DNA from: Pseudoxanthomonas sp. SE1
GTDB taxonomy: Bacteria; Pseudomonadota; Gammaproteobacteria; Xanthomonadales; Xanthomonadaceae
NCBI RefSeq assembly: GCF_029542205.1
Contig: NZ_CP113783.1
Span: 797,001 to 861,000, forward strand
Length of the DNA stretch: 64,000 nucleotides
Direction: 5' to 3'
Shown here: one piece after another, positions 45,759-55,611 of the stretch
Numbering within the stretch: position 1 is the first letter of the stretch
Layout: each line of letters starts with the position of its first letter
Program-made: the position numbers and the translations under genes
Notes under the pieces: model-generated
What the model was told of the DNA's origin: nothing
Databases searched by the model: none
The model's input: only the letters and a program-made list of their open reading frames with translations

Positions 45759-47118
45759 GTCGTCGAAACCCCGCCGCCACCGCCGCTTCCGGCGGCGGCT
45801 GCGCACCCGCATCATCCTGTCGTTCGTGCTGTTGGGGTTTGGCCTGACGGTCCTGTTCGCCTACGCGACCATCGTTGCGCGTCAGCGCGTCGAGGACCAG
45901 TTGGTCGAAGATGTCATGAACCGCAACCTGGACGAGTCGTGGCGACGTTTCGCCGAGAGTGATGGGCAGGTCATAGGCGCACCGTTCGAGCAGGTGAAGG
46001 CGTACTACTATCTGCCCGACAGGTTCGAAAGCGTCAGGCTCAACAAGCCTGAGTGGTATGCGCTGCCTGATGGTATCCACAACATTACCGACATTGGCGA
46101 CGATGGAAGGCCCTATCCCTTCAAGCTCGGCGTCAGGAAGACCCCGCAGGTCTGGTTCTTCCTTGCCTACGACATGGGCCAGACAGCGCGCGCCGAAGTC
46201 CAGTTCAAGCGGGCCGTTTATGGCTCGATCGCGGTGTTCACCCTCTTCTCGCTTCTGGTGGGCTGGTGGTCCGCTTCGCGCGTGATGAGCCCTGTTTCCG
46301 AACTGGCGGCGCGTCTCCGTTCCTATCGCGGCAGCAGCAACCCTCGCGCGCTGGCGCCCCATTTTCCCGAGGATGAGGTGGGCGAACTCGCCAAGGCGCT
46401 GGACGACTATTCCGGCCGCCTGACCGAAGTCGTCCAGCGCGACCGCGAGTTCAACGCCGACGTCAGCCACGAGTTGCGCACGCCACTGGCCATCATCCGC
46501 GGCTCGGTCGAGCTGATGCTGTCGCGCCCGGACATGGACGAGAAGACGCGCACCCGCATCCAGCGCATCCAGCGTGCCGAGCAGCAGTGCACGGACCTGA
46601 TCAGCGCGCTGCTGTTGCTGTCGCGCAACGAGCGTGGCCATGGCAACACCGACGTCGCGCGCGTGGTCGACCAGTTGCTCGATGCCCATCGCGCCACGCT
46701 GGGAGGAAAGCCGCTGGTCCTCCGGGTCGAAGGCGAAGGTGGTGTCACCGTGGACTCGCCCGAGGCCGCACTGTCGGTGGCGCTGGGCAACCTGATCGGC
46801 AACGCGGTCAAGTACACCAAGGATGGCGAAGTGGTCGTCCGCCTGTTGCCGGACGCCGTCGAAGTCGTCGATTCGGGGCCCGGGCTGAGCAAGGAAGACG
46901 CCGCGCGCCTGTTCGAGCGAGGCTATCGCGGCACGCATGCCGGCCATTCGCAAGGCGGCGGCATCGGCCTGTCCATCGTCAGTCGCCTGTGCGCGCTCTA
47001 TGGCTGGCAGGTCGGCGTCCGGCCGGGGGACTCGAAAGGCGTCGTGGCCACGTTGCGTTTCTCGCCAGCGCGGGACATGCCGCCGGACCCTTCGAGCGCT
47101 GCGCCGCAGGACGCGTGA
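45745..47118 (+). CDS. Sensor histidine kinase
   Basis: 457 residues. It has two membrane helices (about 22-45 and 155-175) around a periplasmic domain of about 110 residues, then HAMP-like sequence, HisKA with phospho-acceptor H242 (FNADVSHELRTPL) and HATPase_c with N box NLIGNAVKYT, G1 DSGPGLS and G2 GGGIGLSIV. ATG 45745 overlaps the regulator gene by 14 bases, so the pair is coupled. The periplasmic ligand is unknown. Confidence 0.92.
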   Translation: MPAAESSKPRRHRRFRRRLRTRIILSFVLLGFGLTVLFAYATIVARQRVEDQLVEDVMNRNLDESWRRFAESDGQVIGAPFEQVKAYYYLPDRFESVRLNKPEWYALPDGIHNITDIGDDGRPYPFKLGVRKTPQVWFFLAYDMGQTARAEVQFKRAVYGSIAVFTLFSLLVGWWSASRVMSPVSELAARLRSYRGSSNPRALAPHFPEDEVGELAKALDDYSGRLTEVVQRDREFNADVSHELRTPLAIIRGSVELMLSRPDMDEKTRTRIQRIQRAEQQCTDLISALLLLSRNERGHGNTDVARVVDQLLDAHRATLGGKPLVLRVEGEGGVTVDSPEAALSVALGNLIGNAVKYTKDGEVVVRLLPDAVEVVDSGPGLSKEDAARLFERGYRGTHAGHSQGGGIGLSIVSRLCALYGWQVGVRPGDSKGVVATLRFSPARDMPPDPSSAAPQDA

Positions 47119-47132
47119 GGTCCCGGGTTTCC

Positions 47133-47726
47133 CTACAGCGTGATCCAGAAGCAGTTGTAGGCGCGGCGCAGGCCGAACGTCGTATCGGCGGGTGTGGCGC
47201 TGTTCTTCAGCGTCTGCACCACGCGCAGGCCGATGGGACGCTGCCGCTGCGCGGTGTGCGGGTAGTAGCCGTCCAGGTTGGTGTCGACCACCTGTCCGGT
47301 GGCATCGAGCACCGGTGAAGGGGCGGGGCGGACCGGGACGATGTCGACCAGCGGGCGCTGGGCGACCGCATCGAGCCGGTCGAGGATGCGCAGTGCGGTG
47401 GCATCTGACGCGCCGGTCCAGTGGTAAACGCCGGCGAGACGATTCACGTCCTTCGCCTGGATGGCCGACGAGACCTGCATCACCAGGTCGCTGAGTGTGC
47501 GTGAGCAGCCGCCCCGGTACAGGGCACCTGCCGCGGCGGTCGGCATGTCGCCCGACGGCAAGCGGTCCATCGCGCCGATATCCTCGCAGCGCTTGTCGGT
47601 GTAGACGGTCTGGCCGGACATCGTGGTGCAGCGCTGCACGCCCTGTTGCTGCGCGCGCGCGTCATGCGCCGTCAGGCAGGTCCACGGGGCCAGGCAGAGC
47701 AGGGCAAGACACGACAAGGAGCGCAT
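47133..47726 (-). CDS. Exported protein with DUF4124-like N-terminal part
   Basis: 197 residues with a signal peptide (to about DARA, residue 25). The mature N-terminus QRCTTMSGQTVYTDKRCE resembles DUF4124 (a short motif with YTD and paired Cys). The rest is a helical region plus a C-terminal domain ending FGLRRAYNCFWITL. The function is unknown. It is convergent with the sensor kinase gene, 14 bases apart. A -10-like TAGGCT six bases before the ATG suggests a leaderless mRNA. Confidence 0.78.
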   Translation of the reverse strand: MRSLSCLALLCLAPWTCLTAHDARAQQQGVQRCTTMSGQTVYTDKRCEDIGAMDRLPSGDMPTAAAGALYRGGCSRTLSDLVMQVSSAIQAKDVNRLAGVYHWTGASDATALRILDRLDAVAQRPLVDIVPVRPAPSPVLDATGQVVDTNLDGYYPHTAQRQRPIGLRVVQTLKNSATPADTTFGLRRAYNCFWITL

Positions 47727-47825
47727 GCGACCAGCCTAATCCGCGCCTGCGTCCAGGTCATGGCGCAAGCGCACGGAATGGGATGGCCATTCACCTGCAG
47801 GAAGGATGGACCCGGCCGCCGTTGC

Positions 47826-48659
47826 TCAGCGTGCCCAGCCCAGCCGCGACAGCACGGTCTGTGTGGGCTTGGCCAGGTTGAGCGTGTAGAAATGCAGCGA
47901 GGGCGCGCCGCCTGCGATCAGGCGTTCGCACAGGCCGGCGACCACGTCGGCACCGAAGTCGCGGACGGCATCCGCATCGTCGCCCAGCGCCTGCATGCGC
48001 TTGCCGATCCAGCGCGGGATCTCCGCGCCGCAGGCCTCGGAGAAACGGCGCAACTGGGCGAAGTTGGAGATCGGCATGATGCCCGGGATGATCGGGATCT
48101 CCACCCCGAGCCTGCGCACCGCGTCCACGAAGTGGAAGTACGCATCCGGGTTGTAGAAGTACTGGGTGATCGCGCCATCGGCGCCGGCATCGACCTTGGC
48201 CTTGAAGTGGCGCAGGTCCATCAGTGCATCTGCCGCCTGCGGGTGGGTCTCGGGATACGCGCCGACTTCGATATGGAAGGTGTCGCCGTGCTCGGCGCGG
48301 ATGAATTCGATCAGTTCGGAGGCGTACCGCAGGTCGCCGGGATGGCCCATGCCGGAAGGCAGGTCACCGCGCAGGGCGACGATGCGCTTGCAGCCGAGGG
48401 CCCGATACAGCCGCAGCAGTTCGCGGATTTCCTCGCGGCTGCCGCCCACGCACGAGAGGTGCGGCGCGGCATCGAAGCCATGGTGCTGGTTGAGGTGGCG
48501 GACCGTTTCGGAGGTATAGCTGAGGGTGGAGCCGCCTGCGCCGAACGTGCACGACACATATTCGGGTGCGTACGCCTTGAGCTTGTCCGCGGTGCGGTCC
48601 AACTGCGTGCGCTGCTCATCGGTCTTGGGAGGATAGAACTCGAAGCTGATGGATGGCAT
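47826..48659 (-). CDS. metF: 5,10-methylenetetrahydrofolate reductase
   Basis: FAD enzyme making 5-methyltetrahydrofolate for methionine synthesis. 277 residues, TIM barrel, starting MPSISFEFYPPKTDEQ (active-site Glu in the first strand), with CTFGAGGST, IVALRGD and ITQYFYNPDAYF. ATG 48659 is set by the family start. The promoter carries the palindrome shared with ahcY and metK. The xanthomonad protein is slightly shorter than E. coli MetF (296). Confidence 0.97.
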   Translation of the reverse strand: MPSISFEFYPPKTDEQRTQLDRTADKLKAYAPEYVSCTFGAGGSTLSYTSETVRHLNQHHGFDAAPHLSCVGGSREEIRELLRLYRALGCKRIVALRGDLPSGMGHPGDLRYASELIEFIRAEHGDTFHIEVGAYPETHPQAADALMDLRHFKAKVDAGADGAITQYFYNPDAYFHFVDAVRRLGVEIPIIPGIMPISNFAQLRRFSEACGAEIPRWIGKRMQALGDDADAVRDFGADVVAGLCERLIAGGAPSLHFYTLNLAKPTQTVLSRLGWAR

Positions 48660-48686
48660 GGAGGGCGCCCGTCGGATCGTGGGCGC

Positions 48687-48710
48687 AGTATATCTCTTCA
48701 TCCGGATGAA
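48687..48710 (-). promoter_or_regulatory. metF promoter with methyl-cycle operator
   Basis: On the minus strand the perfect palindrome TTCATCCGGATGAA (48697-48710) is followed after four bases by -10 TATACT (48687-48692). The same layout recurs upstream of ahcY and metK. Confidence 0.7.
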
Positions 48711-48792
48711 TGATGCTCCCGGGCGGCGTCGGACCGTATCCCACGGCGGGCTGGCGCGGCTACCCTGTCGCCATCCCGCCGCCGGCTGCCGC

Positions 48793-49350
48793 ATGACCAT
48801 CGTCCTCACGCCCTTCGCCCGCACCCGCCTGTTCCCCGCCGACAAGCGCCGCAATGCCATCCAGGACTGCACCCCGGAGGCATTCGAGCAACGCCTCAAC
48901 GAAGAGAAGCCGCTGCATGTACTCGATGGCTATGCTCCGTTCTGTCGCCTGCACGTGCACCGGAACTGGACGTCGACCCGCTGCCTGACCATGCCGATCA
49001 CCGACGGCAACCGGCATCTGCTGCGGTCGGGCTACGAAGCACGCTCGTCGGCGGAACTGCCCGTGCTGGTGCGCTGGTTCGAAGGGGTCGAACCGCCGGT
49101 GGCCGACTACCTGGTCGTCATCCTCTACAGCGCCGCGCAGCTGGCGAAGGAGGAGGCGCCGATCGACGGCGACTGGGGCGTGGTGGGCTGCCTCTACACC
49201 GCCACGCCGCAGGAGATCCCGATGGCGCCCATCACGATGATGCGCAATGCGCTGGGCGTGGAAGAAGGCGGCTCGGGCGTGCCGCTGGATGCCGGGGCCT
49301 ACCGGCGGAGCGTGGCGTTCTGGGAACGCAATGCCAACTGGCGCCCGTAG
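48793..49350 (+). CDS. DUF3228-family protein
   Basis: 185 residues of the DUF3228 type: IVLTPFARTRLFPADKRRNA at the start, HVHRNWTSTRCLTMPITDGN, and C-terminal GVPLDAGAYRRSVAFWERNA. The role of this family is not known. No signal or membrane segment is seen. It is divergent from metF and convergent with the gluconokinase gene, 18 bases apart. Confidence 0.88.
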   Translation: MTIVLTPFARTRLFPADKRRNAIQDCTPEAFEQRLNEEKPLHVLDGYAPFCRLHVHRNWTSTRCLTMPITDGNRHLLRSGYEARSSAELPVLVRWFEGVEPPVADYLVVILYSAAQLAKEEAPIDGDWGVVGCLYTATPQEIPMAPITMMRNALGVEEGGSGVPLDAGAYRRSVAFWERNANWRP

Positions 49351-49368
49351 AAGGCGCATCGTTGTGGC

Positions 49369-49881
49369 TCAGGGCAACGCCAGCGCCGCCAGCGCATCGC
49401 GCAGCTGCACGGCGGGCGGATCGGCCACGTCGATCCCCGTGACATCGGCTTCCTCCCGCGGCGCTTCCAGCGCGGCGAACTGGCTGTCCAGCAGCGAGGC
49501 CGGCATGTAATGGTCATGGCGCACCTGCAGCCGCGTGGCGATCAGCTCCTGGTCGCCGTGCAGGAACAGGAACCGCATTGGCACGCCGGTCGCACGCAGC
49601 CGGTCACGGTGGCGCCGGCGCAGGCCGGAGAACGCCAGCACCACGCGTTCGCCTGCCGCCACGTGTTGTTGCAGGTCCATGGCGATGCGACGTACCCAGG
49701 GGGCGCGCATGCGGTCGGTGAGCGGTCGGCCACTGGCCATGCGCGCTTTCGCCACCGCGCTGTGGAAGTCGTCGGCATCCAGGAACGTCGCTGGCCAGGC
49801 GCCGGCCAAGGCGCGCGCCAGGGTGGTCTTGCCGCTGCCCGACACGCCCATCACCACGATGACGTTCACGCGGTCGCTCAT
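49369..49881 (-). CDS. gntK: Gluconokinase
   Basis: Phosphorylates gluconate to 6-phosphogluconate. 170 residues with P-loop [12 protein letters not shown] (residues 11-22), FLDADDFH and the substrate segment [14 protein letters not shown] characteristic of GntK. ATG 49881 overlaps the stop of the GH94 gene (ATGA), so it is the third gene of the transporter-phosphorylase-kinase operon. The pairing makes sense because GH94 cellobionate phosphorylase releases gluconate. Confidence 0.95.
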   Translation of the reverse strand: MSDRVNVIVVMGVSGSGKTTLARALAGAWPATFLDADDFHSAVAKARMASGRPLTDRMRAPWVRRIAMDLQQHVAAGERVVLAFSGLRRRHRDRLRATGVPMRFLFLHGDQELIATRLQVRHDHYMPASLLDSQFAALEAPREEADVTGIDVADPPAVQLRDALAALALP

Positions 49882-52250
49882 GCCGGCACTTCCACCCGCA
49901 CCTGGTAGGTGCGTCCCGCTGCGAAGCCACGGATGGCGGCGTCGTCCTGCCACACGCCATCCAGCGCCACACGTACCTGGGTGAGCCCGGCGACGCGTTC
50001 GATGGCGACCTCGAACGTGGCGCCCCGGAAGCGGCGCGACGCGCGCGCCGACGGCCAGTGCGAGGGCAGGTGCGGTTCGATCCGCAACGCATCGCCATCG
50101 CCACGCAGGCCGAACAGCTCCTCCACCAGGCAGCGGTACAGCCAGGCGGCGGTGCCGGTGTTGAACAACTGGCTGGAACGGCCGGCGGTACGCGGGTGCA
50201 GCCGCCACGCGCCCCGGTAGTAGTTGGGCACGAACACCGGCAACTGGCCGCGCTGCAGGCAATCGGCCGCCTCCGGCGAAGGCAGCATCGCGCGCAGCAC
50301 CTGCCAGGCACGGTCGGCATCCCCGGCCTGGTACAGGCTGTAGAGGTAGAACGCTGCGGCATGGTTGTAGACCGCGCCGTTCTCGGCGGTGCCCGGGAAC
50401 TTCTGCGTCACCCGCCCAATATCCTCGCGCATGCGCGTGTACGGCGGGTCGTACATGGTCACGCCATACGGCGATACCAGGTGCGTGTCGATGGCGCCCA
50501 GCATGCGCGCCTGCCGGCCCGCATCCGCCGCGCCGCTGAGCAGGGCCCAGCTCTGCGGGTTGAGGAAGAGGCGGCCTTCGTGGTCCGCGCTGACGCCGAA
50601 CGCGACACCATCGTCGGTGATGCCGCGACCGTACCAGTCGCCGTCCCACAGGTGCGTGTTCATGGCGGCATTGCATGCTTCCGCGCCCGCGCGGAACTCG
50701 TCGGCGCGCGCCGCGTCACCACGGCGTGCGCAGATGTCCGCCCACTGCTTCAACGCATAGGCGCTGGCCAGCGTCAGCCAGCCGGACACGCCGCGCCCGC
50801 GCCAGCCGACCATGTTCATCGGATCGCACCAGTCGCCCTGCGCGATGTAGCTCAGCCCGCGCGCATCGCGCGCCTGCAGCAGCCAGCGCATGGCGTGCGT
50901 GATGCGCTCGCCGACCGGGGCGGCATGGCCCTCGCGGTCGGTGACCATGGCGTCGAGCATCGCGTCGTCACCCGTCTCGTCCAGGTAGGCGCGCAGGCAG
51001 ACCGGCAGCCACACGCAATGGTCGGTGTGCGGGATCTGGTTGATGTACTTCAGCTCGGCGCCTTCGACCAGCAGGACGCCGTCCGGCATCGCCCCGGACG
51101 GTTCCTGCTGCGACAGCGCATGCAGGAACGCCGCCCGCGCCACCTCGGGACGGAGGAAGGCCATGCCCATGTGGTCCTGCAGGTAGTTGCGTGTCTGCGG
51201 GTCCGTCGTCAGGCGGTTGACGTCGCCGTGGTAGAACACCTGCCGCGGCAGCCAGTGGTTGGCGAACGCATCCAGCCACGGATCGGGCGTTTCGATGCGC
51301 AGGCAGCCCGCGCCGGCCTCGATGTGCGCGGCGCCAGCGCTCCGGGCTTCGGCGAAACCGTCCAGTGAAAGATGTCGCGCGCGCAGCTGGCGGATCCCGT
51401 CATCGTCGCGCGCGGGCGCGAACACGAAGCGGTACTCCTGCATCTCGCCATCGTCGAGCGCCACGCGGTACTGCAGCACCGTCGTCGGCATTTCGTAGGC
51501 CGCGTCGCCGCCGCCCAGACACTCGCCGCCGACGATGCCGTGCGGGGCATGCAGCCCGCCTTCGCCCTCGAACTGGGCCTGGTTCGCTTCCCATGCGTCC
51601 GGCGTACGCGCGTGCAACAGCACGGTACGGTCCTTGAAGTCGCGCTGGCGGAAGTAGTCCTCGACCTTCTGGTACGGCGCGATGCTGTCGCAGACGATCG
51701 CGCCCAAGTCGGCGCGGTACCGTCCGGACTGGTTCATCCACGACATGTAGCCGACCGGGAAATACGGATACAGGCTCAGTCGTCGTCGTCGGCCCGACCG
51801 GTTGCGCACGCGCACCGTCCACAACTCCGCCACGTCGTCGACTGGCAACACCACGCCCATCTCGACCTCGATGCCCGCGCATCGCACCCGCCACGCGACA
51901 TCGCTCAGGCCGACGGAGAACGCGAACGCCTCCGGCGTCCGTCGCACCGGTTCGTGTGGCACCGAAAAAAGTCCGCCGTCCTCCTCGTCCTTCACGTAGC
52001 AGAAGCGGCCCGGATGGTGCGCGTAATACGGCTGTTCCGGCTGCATGAAGGTCTTGGCCTCCAGCGTCGGTGCATGCGCGTATTTGGCGGGCTCCGGCTG
52101 CATGAACTGCGCCGTGGCGAATCCGCGGCAGTTGAGTTGCAGCAGCATGCGCCGGTTCCACAGGAACGTGGACGCGGCGGGCATCGCCGTGGGACTGGTC
52201 AGGATGAAGCGGCGGCCCTGTTCCTCGAAGCCGTACGGCACGTTCGTCAT
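49878..52250 (-). CDS. GH94 glycoside phosphorylase, probably cellobionic acid phosphorylase
   Basis: 790 residues, cytoplasmic (no signal). It has an N-terminal beta-sandwich, a helical (alpha/alpha)6 barrel and a C-terminal sandwich. The catalytic acid is expected in the [17 protein letters not shown] segment (general-acid Asp), with phosphate-binding His/Thr residues in [16 protein letters not shown]94 covers cellobiose, chitobiose and cellobionic acid phosphorylases. The adjoining gluconokinase and sugar carrier favour cellobionate + Pi giving glucose-1-phosphate + gluconate, as established for the Saccharophagus and Neurospora enzymes. Specificity is inferred from context. Confidence 0.88.
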   Translation of the reverse strand: MTNVPYGFEEQGRRFILTSPTAMPAASTFLWNRRMLLQLNCRGFATAQFMQPEPAKYAHAPTLEAKTFMQPEQPYYAHHPGRFCYVKDEEDGGLFSVPHEPVRRTPEAFAFSVGLSDVAWRVRCAGIEVEMGVVLPVDDVAELWTVRVRNRSGRRRRLSLYPYFPVGYMSWMNQSGRYRADLGAIVCDSIAPYQKVEDYFRQRDFKDRTVLLHARTPDAWEANQAQFEGEGGLHAPHGIVGGECLGGGDAAYEMPTTVLQYRVALDDGEMQEYRFVFAPARDDDGIRQLRARHLSLDGFAEARSAGAAHIEAGAGCLRIETPDPWLDAFANHWLPRQVFYHGDVNRLTTDPQTRNYLQDHMGMAFLRPEVARAAFLHALSQQEPSGAMPDGVLLVEGAELKYINQIPHTDHCVWLPVCLRAYLDETGDDAMLDAMVTDREGHAAPVGERITHAMRWLLQARDARGLSYIAQGDWCDPMNMVGWRGRGVSGWLTLASAYALKQWADICARRGDAARADEFRAGAEACNAAMNTHLWDGDWYGRGITDDGVAFGVSADHEGRLFLNPQSWALLSGAADAGRQARMLGAIDTHLVSPYGVTMYDPPYTRMREDIGRVTQKFPGTAENGAVYNHAAAFYLYSLYQAGDADRAWQVLRAMLPSPEAADCLQRGQLPVFVPNYYRGAWRLHPRTAGRSSQLFNTGTAAWLYRCLVEELFGLRGDGDALRIEPHLPSHWPSARASRRFRGATFEVAIERVAGLTQVRVALDGVWQDDAAIRGFAAGRTYQVRVEVPA

Positions 52251-53647
52251 GCCGATGCCTCCCGGCGCGATTTCAGTTCGGCCTGGATCTGAGCCAGCGT
52301 GGCGTCATCCAGCGGATAGAACCGCATTACCCATGCAGCCAGCAGGGCGACGCCACCTGGGATGGCTGTCAGCAGCAGCACGATGCCGAGCCGCGAGGCA
52401 TCCGACTGCGCCGCGTTCGCCACATAGCCCATGCCGGCCAGGATCCACGCGATCGTCGCCGACGCCAGCGCACCGCCGAGTTTCTGCGAGAACGTCGCCG
52501 CGGCGAAGGTCATCGCGGTGGCGCGCCGGCCGGTCTTCCATTCGGTGTAATCCGCACAGTCGGCGTACATCGAGAACGCCAGCGGCGATTTCGGCCCCAG
52601 CATCAGGCCGACCAGCAGGTTGAGCGCGAACATGACCCAGACCGATTCAGGGGGGATGAAGAACATCGCACAACTCACCACGCCGACGCCCGCCATCAGC
52701 CACGCCATCAATCTGCGCTTGTCGACGTAGCGGGTCATCAGTGGCGTCAGCCCGGCGCCCACGGCCAGGGCCAGCGCATAGGCGCCCAGGAAAAGACCGG
52801 TCAGCTCCGGCCGCTCGAGATGGTACTTGAGGTAATACGCCAGCGAGCCGCCCCGCATCACGATGGTCACCATGATGATCAGCGCCAACGCGAACAGCAC
52901 CATCCACGGCCGGTTGTGCAGCAGGTCGGTCACGTCCTGGCGGACGGCGCTGCGTTGCTGCGGCAGCGGCGCGACGCGTTCGCGCGTGGTCAGGAACACC
53001 GTGACGAACGCAGCCGTGGCGATCATGCCGTACAGCGACAGCGTCAACTGCCAGCCCAGCGCCTCATCGCCATGTCCGAGCCAGCGCACCAGGTCCAGCG
53101 TGAGCCAGTTCACCGCCATCGTGCCGGCGAAGGCGGCGATGAAGCGGAAACTGATCAGCTGGGTGCGCTGCTGGCTGTCGGCCGTGATCACACCGGAGAG
53201 CGCGGAGTAGGGAATGCTCAGCACGGTATAGGCCAGCATCATCAGGGTGAAGGTCGCATACGCCCACACCAGTTTTCCCCCGTCGCCGAGATCGGGCACG
53301 GTCCAGGTCAGCACGCCCGCGAACGCCATCGGCAATGCCCCATAGAGCAGATAGGGCCTGAAGCGACCAGACCGGCTGCGCGTGCGATCCGCGAGTGCGC
53401 CCATCAGCGGATCGGTGACGGCGTCCACCACCTTGGTGAGGAGCATCATCGTGCCGACTGCGGCGGCGGCCAGTCCCATCACGTCGGTATAGAAGATGAG
53501 CAGGAACGCCGAGATGTTGGCCCAGTAAAGGTTGAAGCCGAAATCGCCGACGCCGTAGCCGACTTTTTCGCCCAGACGGGGTTCCGTTGCTGGTGTTGCC
53601 TTGCTTGCGGGGTGCGCGGTGCCGCCGCTCCCCTGGTCGCGTTGCAT
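52247..53647 (-). CDS. GPH-family sugar/uronide:cation symporter (MFS)
   Basis: 466 residues with twelve membrane helices. The GPH signature is [20 protein letters not shown] in helix 1, [15 protein letters not shown] and [18 protein letters not shown] in the central loop. It belongs with MelB/UidB-type carriers. It overlaps the GH94 gene by four bases and probably imports the disaccharide or aldobionate used by it. ATG 53647 follows GGGAG five bases upstream, which favours it over the in-frame GTG at 53653. Confidence 0.9.
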   Translation of the reverse strand: MQRDQGSGGTAHPASKATPATEPRLGEKVGYGVGDFGFNLYWANISAFLLIFYTDVMGLAAAAVGTMMLLTKVVDAVTDPLMGALADRTRSRSGRFRPYLLYGALPMAFAGVLTWTVPDLGDGGKLVWAYATFTLMMLAYTVLSIPYSALSGVITADSQQRTQLISFRFIAAFAGTMAVNWLTLDLVRWLGHGDEALGWQLTLSLYGMIATAAFVTVFLTTRERVAPLPQQRSAVRQDVTDLLHNRPWMVLFALALIIMVTIVMRGGSLAYYLKYHLERPELTGLFLGAYALALAVGAGLTPLMTRYVDKRRLMAWLMAGVGVVSCAMFFIPPESVWVMFALNLLVGLMLGPKSPLAFSMYADCADYTEWKTGRRATAMTFAAATFSQKLGGALASATIAWILAGMGYVANAAQSDASRLGIVLLLTAIPGGVALLAAWVMRFYPLDDATLAQIQAELKSRREASA

Positions 53648-53803
53648 GTCCACTCCCGGATTGACGTCGTTGCGCGACGGGGCACGAAGGACAGTGCCCG
53701 GCGCAAACCGAAACGGCGGCCAAGCTTGCGATGATCGCGCCGGGGAGGCAAGCGCAGGGGTGTGGTGACGGTGACGGTAAAGCGCATTCCGTCACGCAAT
53801 GCA

Positions 53804-53829
53804 GAACGGGCGCCCTGGGGCGCCCGTTC
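53804..53829 (-). terminator. Hairpin after ahcY
   Basis: 11-bp stem GAACGGGCGCC/GGCGCCCGTTC with a four-base loop, 28 bp beyond the ahcY stop. No T tract follows on the minus strand. Confidence 0.6.
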
Positions 53830-53857
53830 CGGAAGTGCAGCGAAACCGCCGACGCGA

Positions 53858-55297
53858 TCAGTAGCGGTAGTGGTCCGGCTTGTACGGGCCTTCGACCGCC
53901 ACGCCGAGGTAGTCGGCCTGGTCCCTGGTGAGCGTGGTCAGCTTCACGCCGATCTTCTCCAGGTGCAGGCGGGCGACTTCCTCGTCCAGCTGCTTCGGCA
54001 GGCGGTAGACGGTCTTCTCGTACACGTCCTTGTTCGCCCACAGGTCGATCTGCGCCAGCGTCTGGTTGGCGAAGGAGTTCGACATGACGAAGCTCGGGTG
54101 GCCGGTGGCGCAGCCCAGGTTCACCAGGCGGCCTTCGGCCAGCAGGAAGATCGCATTGCCGTTCGGGAACACGAACTTGTCCACCTGCGGCTTGATGTTG
54201 ATGCGCTTGGCTTCCGAGGCGTACAGCGCATCCACCTGGATCTCGTTGTCGAAGTGGCCGATGTTGCAGACGATGGCCTGGTCCTTCATCGCCTTCATGT
54301 GCTCGAGGGTAATGATGTCCTTGTTGCCGGTCGTGGTGACGTAGATGTCGGCCTGGCCCAGGCTGTCCTCGACGGTGTTGACCTCGAAGCCTTCCATCGC
54401 CGCCTGCAGCGCGCAGATCGGATCGATCTCGGTGACGATGACGCGGGCGCCGTACGCGCGCAGCGAGTGCGCCGAGCCCTTGCCCACGTCGCCGTAGCCG
54501 CAGACTACCGCGACCTTGCCGGCCAGCATCACGTCCATCGCGCGCTTCAGGCCGTCGGCCAACGACTCGCGGCAGCCGTACAGGTTGTCGAACTTGGACT
54601 TGGTGACCGAGTCGTTGACGTTGATCGCCGGCACCAGCAGCTTGCCGGCTTCGGCGATCTGGTACAGGCGGTGCACGCCGGTGGTGGTCTCTTCGGAGAC
54701 GCCCTTCCAGTCCTTGACCACGCGGGTCCAGTAACCGGGGCGCTCGACGGCGACGCGCTTCAGCAGCGCCTTGATCACGCCTTCCTCGTGCGAGGAGGCC
54801 GGCTCGTCGACCCACTTCGAGCCGTTCTCCAGCTCATAGCCCTTGTGGATCAGCAGGGTGACGTCGCCGCCATCGTCCACCACCAGCTCCGGACCGGTCT
54901 GGGTGCCGTCGGGCAGGGTGAAGGTCAGTGCGTCGAGCGTGCAGTCCCAGTATTCCTCCAGCGTCTCGCCCTTCCACGCGAACACCGGCGTGCCGGTGGC
55001 GGCGATCGCGGCGGCAGCGTGGTCCTGCGTCGAGAAAATGTTGCACGAAGCCCAGCGCACGTCGGCGCCGATGTCCTTCAGCGTCTCGATCAGCACGGCG
55101 GTCTGGATCGTCATGTGCAGCGAGCCGGTCACGCGCACGCCGTCCAGCGGCCTGGTGGCGGCATGCTTGCGGCGGATCGACATCAGGCCGGGCATCTCGT
55201 GCTCGGCGATGTCGAGTTCCTTGCGGCCCCAGTCGGCCAGGGAAATGTCGGCGACCTTGTAGTCGCCCTCGGTCGAAAACTTGCGTACTGCGTTCAT
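53858..55297 (-). CDS. ahcY: Adenosylhomocysteinase
   Basis: Splits S-adenosylhomocysteine into adenosine and homocysteine, relieving product inhibition of methyltransferases. 479 residues with the NAD fold [19 protein letters not shown], the [16 protein letters not shown] hinge (here [12 protein letters not shown]) and C-terminal KPDHYRY. The ATG at 55297 is preceded by GGAG seven bases upstream. The leader carries an SAH riboswitch and the promoter the shared palindrome. The upstream gene ppc is divergent. Confidence 0.98.
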   Translation of the reverse strand: MNAVRKFSTEGDYKVADISLADWGRKELDIAEHEMPGLMSIRRKHAATRPLDGVRVTGSLHMTIQTAVLIETLKDIGADVRWASCNIFSTQDHAAAAIAATGTPVFAWKGETLEEYWDCTLDALTFTLPDGTQTGPELVVDDGGDVTLLIHKGYELENGSKWVDEPASSHEEGVIKALLKRVAVERPGYWTRVVKDWKGVSEETTTGVHRLYQIAEAGKLLVPAINVNDSVTKSKFDNLYGCRESLADGLKRAMDVMLAGKVAVVCGYGDVGKGSAHSLRAYGARVIVTEIDPICALQAAMEGFEVNTVEDSLGQADIYVTTTGNKDIITLEHMKAMKDQAIVCNIGHFDNEIQVDALYASEAKRINIKPQVDKFVFPNGNAIFLLAEGRLVNLGCATGHPSFVMSNSFANQTLAQIDLWANKDVYEKTVYRLPKQLDEEVARLHLEKIGVKLTTLTRDQADYLGVAVEGPYKPDHYRY

Positions 55298-55334
55298 GGC
55301 ATTGCTCCGGTCTGTGCGATCAGGGTCGCAGGTT

Positions 55335-55460
55335 ATCCGGGCGCCGTTGCAGGTTCATTCCGCCGAGCCTGGCCGGACTATGTGGAAAGTCTGCACAAGG
55401 ATGTGCAGGCTTTTGCGGAAGGATCCGCACATGTCACGGTCGCAGCGCCCCTCGGCGAAG
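55335..55460 (-). promoter_or_regulatory. SAH riboswitch in the ahcY leader
   Basis: On the minus strand the leader begins CGCCGAGGGGCGCTGCGACC and later has CCAGGCTCGGCG and GCAACGGCGCCC. P1 pairs CGCCGAG with CTCGGCG (7 bp). P2 pairs GGGCGC with GCGCCC. The conserved core GAGG(R)GCGCTGC and CCAGGCTCG match the SAH riboswitch known from Ralstonia. The variable arm holds two extra hairpins. In this class, binding SAH turns ahcY on. Confidence 0.87.
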
Positions 55461-55467
55461 GGCGGCC

Positions 55468-55491
55468 ATTATATCGCTTGTTCCGGATGAA
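55468..55491 (-). promoter_or_regulatory. ahcY promoter with methyl-cycle operator
   Basis: On the minus strand TTCATCCGGAACAA (55478-55491), four bases, then -10 TATAAT (55468-55473). Transcription would start near 55461, directly at the 5' edge of the riboswitch. Confidence 0.75.
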
Positions 55492-55611
55492 ACGATGGCG
55501 CACGGATTTGCCTGATCGGGTAGGCTTGGATTGTTGCCTTGCAGCAGACCAATTGCCCTTCCCGGCAATACCAATACAAGCCAAACGAACGACGGGATCC
55601 ACGCGCCGCGC

